Assembly: GCA_965658765.1 (NCBI GenBank)
Contig: CBFHTO010000011.1
Location: forward strand, 1 to 64,000
Reading direction: 5' to 3'
Length of the DNA: 64,000 bases
Origin: Glaciecola sp965658765
GTDB taxonomy: Bacteria; Pseudomonadota; Gammaproteobacteria; Enterobacterales; Alteromonadaceae
Part shown: positions 61,079 through 64,000 of the stretch, in pieces
Layout: every line of letters starts with the position of its first letter
Numbering within the stretch: the first letter of the stretch is position 1
Position numbers and translations under genes: made by a program
Notes under the pieces: model-generated
The model's database searches: none
Seen by the model: the letters and a program-made list of their open reading frames with translations, nothing else
What the model was told of the DNA's origin: nothing

Positions 61079-61760
61079 TTTTTTCTTTATCCCAAAGGTA
61101 GCGAGGGTCGAATTGCTGGGCAGCTAACATGGTAAGTATCACTACTAGCGCAAATGCCTGTGATGCAATTCCTGGTTCAATGCTCATAATCCCAGTGATT
61201 TGCACGAGCGCCACAAGGAGGGACACAACGAAAATATCGATCATTGACCATTTTCCAAAGAACTCGGCGACCTTATATAGTTTTGTCAAAGTACCGTTAT
61301 TTTTGGTTCTTGCTTTCATTGCTTGAAAGCATAGGTAAAAAAGTGCAGCAATCTTCGCCAAGGGAATTACAACGGATGCGAAGAAAATAACGAACGCTAC
61401 AAAGAATGCGCCTTCTTGGATAAAAACCCAAACTCCCCCTAAAATCGTGCTTGCCTGATCGTTACCAAGTAAATTCGTATGCATAATAGGATACAGGTTA
61501 GCGGGCAAGTAAAAAACCAACGCGGCAAAGACTAGGCCAAGGGTCCTTTGTATTGCGTTGCGTTTTCTGGCGCTGATAGGCTCATTACAAAAATCACAGT
61601 GGATAGTAGCAATACCTTCATTGTGTGAAGCTTGATTCAACTCACCGCAGACAAGACAGGCGATAAACCCATGTGCAGCTGCACTTTCCTCAGGGTAAGT
61701 ATCGCTTTGTTTTTGCTTCGCCGTGTCAACATTTTCTTTAGAGATTGAGTCTGTTGTCAT
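61071..61760 (-). CDS. pqiA: PqiA-like inner-membrane protein (second half)
   Basis: 229 residues. A zinc-ribbon-like pair (CLVCGEL...CDFCNEP) and four TM helices with the PqiA-type motifs (LPANLYPIM, GGVWVFIQEGAFFVAFVIFFASVVIPLAKI, GKWSMIDIFVVSLLVALVQI). Corresponds to one of the two paralogous domains of E. coli PqiA/YebS. Overlaps the upstream pqiA-type gene by 23 bp. Confidence 0.85.
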   Translation of the reverse strand: MTTDSISKENVDTAKQKQSDTYPEESAAAHGFIACLVCGELNQASHNEGIATIHCDFCNEPISARKRNAIQRTLGLVFAALVFYLPANLYPIMHTNLLGNDQASTILGGVWVFIQEGAFFVAFVIFFASVVIPLAKIAALFYLCFQAMKARTKNNGTLTKLYKVAEFFGKWSMIDIFVVSLLVALVQITGIMSIEPGIASQAFALVVILTMLAAQQFDPRYLWDKEKNE

Positions 61761-62373
61761 TTGCTTTTAACCAAGACCAGATTTGATAAGGATGCGCACT
61801 ATTGACAGCCATCAAGAAGAATATAACAAAACCCGAATAAGCCCAAAATGCCGTTTCAAAATGTACGTTCGCCAAATCAGATACCTTGATTAATGCCACA
61901 AGTACTCCAATGAAAAAGACTTCTGTCATAACCCACGGTCGCGCATAGCTGATAACGACAGCAAAAAATCTTTGCCAATGGTACATAATCTTGAACTTGC
62001 GAGGTATAGACACTGCCAATATTGCAATTAATAAAACGACTGGGAAAGCAAGCATGAATACATTCACTAGCAGACTTAAAAGTATGAAGTCTTGGTTAAA
62101 CAACTCGCTTGATGCTTGATGTACAAAGATACTTCTTGTTAAACCTTGTGACTCAAAACTCAAGAAAGGAAAGATTAACGAGACGAATAAAAAAGCGAAT
62201 GCACACAATGAAAACGCAATCATCTTGTTTAAGGCAGCAGGGTGATAGGTAAATTGTTTGCTTTGACAACGATAACAATAGACGCCTAGTGTATCAGCAT
62301 CTAGGCGTGGTTTTTTGATAAGAGCATCACAATAATGACAGGCAAAATAGTCCCTCCTTTCGCACATATACAT
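61738..62373 (-). CDS. PqiA-like inner-membrane protein (first half)
   Basis: 211 residues with a two-CxxC zinc ribbon (CHYCDAL...CYRCQSK) and four TM helices, including FLFVSLIFPFLSFESQG and RPWVMTEVFFIGVLVALIKV. It matches the N-terminal domain of PqiA. The start is followed by 24 residues before the ribbon, and an ATG two codons in (CERRDYF) is possible. Together with the next gene it makes a split PqiA. Confidence 0.82.
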   Translation of the reverse strand: MYMCERRDYFACHYCDALIKKPRLDADTLGVYCYRCQSKQFTYHPAALNKMIAFSLCAFAFLFVSLIFPFLSFESQGLTRSIFVHQASSELFNQDFILLSLLVNVFMLAFPVVLLIAILAVSIPRKFKIMYHWQRFFAVVISYARPWVMTEVFFIGVLVALIKVSDLANVHFETAFWAYSGFVIFFLMAVNSAHPYQIWSWLKANDNRLNL

Positions 62374-62416
62374 CCCATTTTTTTGAGGGTAGTTAGCTAT
62401 AGTGTAGACTATTTTG

Positions 62417-64000
62417 TTATTCGATAAAGCCCTCGTTTGCAGTAACCGTTAAGGGGTGATAACTCGATTTAGCTTGCATAAAGGCTTTGCGGGCAAAGGC
62501 CTTACCCTCTGGTGTTTTTGAAAGTTCTCGATAAAGCGGTTTGACCAATTTATTTCGCCCTATACTAATTAAGTACTCATACAATCTATCGTATGCTGGC
62601 TGAAAGTTGTTTTTAATAGCAATTAAAAGCCAACTATGAACAATTTCGTTATTACTGCTCTGCGTCAACTGCATGCTTTCATTGAGTTCTATTAGTTTAG
62701 ACTGACTAATTTCGTTTGGCATTTTATTCAAAAAATACAGCCACTCGTGAACTGTCCAATCACTGGTATCGATATCTGCGGCAGATATATTGTCGAGCAA
62801 CCACTTGGCTCTTATGTCGTCTATATTTGTAAACACGTCTGAATGCGGTGTTGGTGCGCCCTCTGGTAACCCTGGCTCATAGATCCATTCATAAATCCGA
62901 TTTTCATCCAGCTCTGATGAATATTCGGCAAGAAGAGTCTTTTTCAAATATTCTATAAACTCTGCTGTTGTAATGCTCTGAAAAGCAAAATGCTCAAAAT
63001 AGCTCGTCAAAAAAGCATCGAAATTTGTTCTGCCAATTTTTTGCTCTATCTCTCTTAAGAAAAGCGCACCTTTTTCATAGGGGATATTTGAAAAAACGTC
63101 GTCAGGATGCCTGCCTTGCAAATCGATGGCAAGGATCTGGTCTTTATCTGGGAGGGTGTCGAGATCACGCATGAGGTCTTGATAACCAAGAACGGCTTCC
63201 ATGTTGTAGCGTCTTTCACCATAGATCAATTCCATTATTCGATAGGTTAGATAAGTCGTAAAGCCCTCGTTCAACCAAAGATCCCGCCAAGTGGCATTAG
63301 TTACCGTATTACCAGACCAACTATGCGCTAGCTCATGTGCTATAAGCGATACTAGACTCTTATCTCCAGCCAAAACAGTCGGCGTAATAAATGATAGACG
63401 GGGATTTTCCATACCACCAAAAGGGAAGCTTGGTGGCAGAATTAGTAGATCATATCGTCCCCAACTGTAGTCTCCATATTGTTGCTCAGTTTTTTCAAGC
63501 ATGAGTTCAGTATCTTCAAATTCTTTGGCTGCTTTTTCGAGATATTCGACTTCCGCATACACACCAGTACGCTGCCCCATCGCTTTAAATTGGATGTCTC
63601 CTATCGCAAGTGCAATTAAATATGAAGGGATGGGTTGTGGCATGCTGAATGTATATATACCGCTCGTATTTTCTTTGCTTGAGTTAGAGGCACTCATTAC
63701 AGCCCTTAAGGCTTTATCAGTCGTTATTTTCGCGTCATATGTGACCCGAACTTGCGGAGAGTCCTGCAAAGGAATAAAGCTTCTTGCATGAATTGCCTGC
63801 GCTTGTGTAAACAGATAAGGGTGCTTTTTCCCAGCAGTTTGTTCGGGCGTTAGCCATTGTAAACCGGAAGCTGATGGCTTTGTCTCGTAATAAATTTTTA
63901 CCCATTCGGATTTGACCGGCAAATTAATAGTCAGCGGAGCGCCTAGATACTCATCTTGTTCTCCGAGGGAATATTCTGCCTCACCATGATTCGAATCCAC
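62417..64000 (-). CDS. M1 family aminopeptidase (partial, N-terminus beyond window)
   Basis: 527 residues visible; the upstream end is cut by the window edge. Zn-metallopeptidase motifs: GGMEN (195-199 of the visible part), HELAH (222-226) with the third ligand Glu (E245) in LWLNEGFTTY, and a later Tyr-containing YEKGALFLREIE. The C-terminal helical domain (about 385-520) resembles leukotriene-A4-hydrolase-type enzymes more than PepN. Ends 43 bp before the pqiA-type gene in the same direction; possibly the first gene of that operon. Confidence 0.9.
   Translation of the reverse strand: MDSNHGEAEYSLGEQDEYLGAPLTINLPVKSEWVKIYYETKPSASGLQWLTPEQTAGKKHPYLFTQAQAIHARSFIPLQDSPQVRVTYDAKITTDKALRAVMSASNSSKENTSGIYTFSMPQPIPSYLIALAIGDIQFKAMGQRTGVYAEVEYLEKAAKEFEDTELMLEKTEQQYGDYSWGRYDLLILPPSFPFGGMENPRLSFITPTVLAGDKSLVSLIAHELAHSWSGNTVTNATWRDLWLNEGFTTYLTYRIMELIYGERRYNMEAVLGYQDLMRDLDTLPDKDQILAIDLQGRHPDDVFSNIPYEKGALFLREIEQKIGRTNFDAFLTSYFEHFAFQSITTAEFIEYLKKTLLAEYSSELDENRIYEWIYEPGLPEGAPTPHSDVFTNIDDIRAKWLLDNISAADIDTSDWTVHEWLYFLNKMPNEISQSKLIELNESMQLTQSSNNEIVHSWLLIAIKNNFQPAYDRLYEYLISIGRNKLVKPLYRELSKTPEGKAFARKAFMQAKSSYHPLTVTANEGFIE

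Overview
The window reads as a chromosomal segment of a marine gammaproteobacterium. The best fit is the Alteromonadales/Alteromonadaceae (Glaciecola/Paraglaciecola/Alteromonas-like); this is an inference from gene order, AT-rich composition and protein similarity by eye, not from a search. It spans the replication-origin region and runs from just upstream of an rRNA operon (whose leader is cut by the left edge, minus strand) to a partial M1 aminopeptidase at the right edge.

Layout. 1-240: two rrn promoters and boxA firing leftwards out of the window. 608-7909: yrdA, then a minus-strand block aroE, ompW (two FNR-type sites upstream), hemF, tsaC, yrdD, smg, dprA and a LysM protein. 8141-12399: plus-strand def-fmt-rsmB-trkA, with trkH convergent. 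14220-21424: a homocysteine S-methyltransferase, polA (DnaA box upstream), a possible Spot 42-position sRNA, engB, cytochrome c4, yihI and a DUF2489 gene. 21555-26040: glyQ-glyS plus a small lipoprotein and an Ala-Glu epimerase in a tight run. 26727-32862: gyrB-recF-dnaN-dnaA on the minus strand, with two perfect parS sites inside recF. 33345-37828: rpmH-rnpA-yidD-yidC, yajQ, mnmE. 37847-39820: mioC followed by a DnaT-like/DnaC-like helicase-loader pair. 39821-40602: oriC candidate with DnaA boxes and an AT-rich stretch. 40603-44930: mnmG-rsmG-parA-parB. 45113-52115: the complete F1Fo ATP synthase operon atpIBEFHAGDC.

52116-58850 is an accessory, decayed stretch: a hypothetical membrane protein, a transposase remnant, a broken gene with an in-frame stop, a 10-N assembly gap, a PE_PGRS-like glycine-rich lipoprotein, a small glutaredoxin, an undetected 34-residue membrane protein, and a perfect 31-bp direct repeat bracketing about 3.1 kb. 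58851-62373 is a Pqi/Mce envelope-lipid transport operon (split pqiA, pqiB, pqiC) downstream of the M1 peptidase.

How it works together: the core of the window is the replication and segregation control centre (DnaA, its boxes at oriC, dnaA and polA; DnaTC-type loader; DnaN, GyrB, RecF, PolA; ParAB with parS). Around it sit translation genes (def, fmt, rsmB, rsmG, mnmE, mnmG, glyQS, rpmH, rnpA, tsaC) and energy and envelope genes (ATP synthase, cytochrome c4, TrkAH, YidCD, Pqi). No tRNA gene, CRISPR array or intact insertion sequence was seen.
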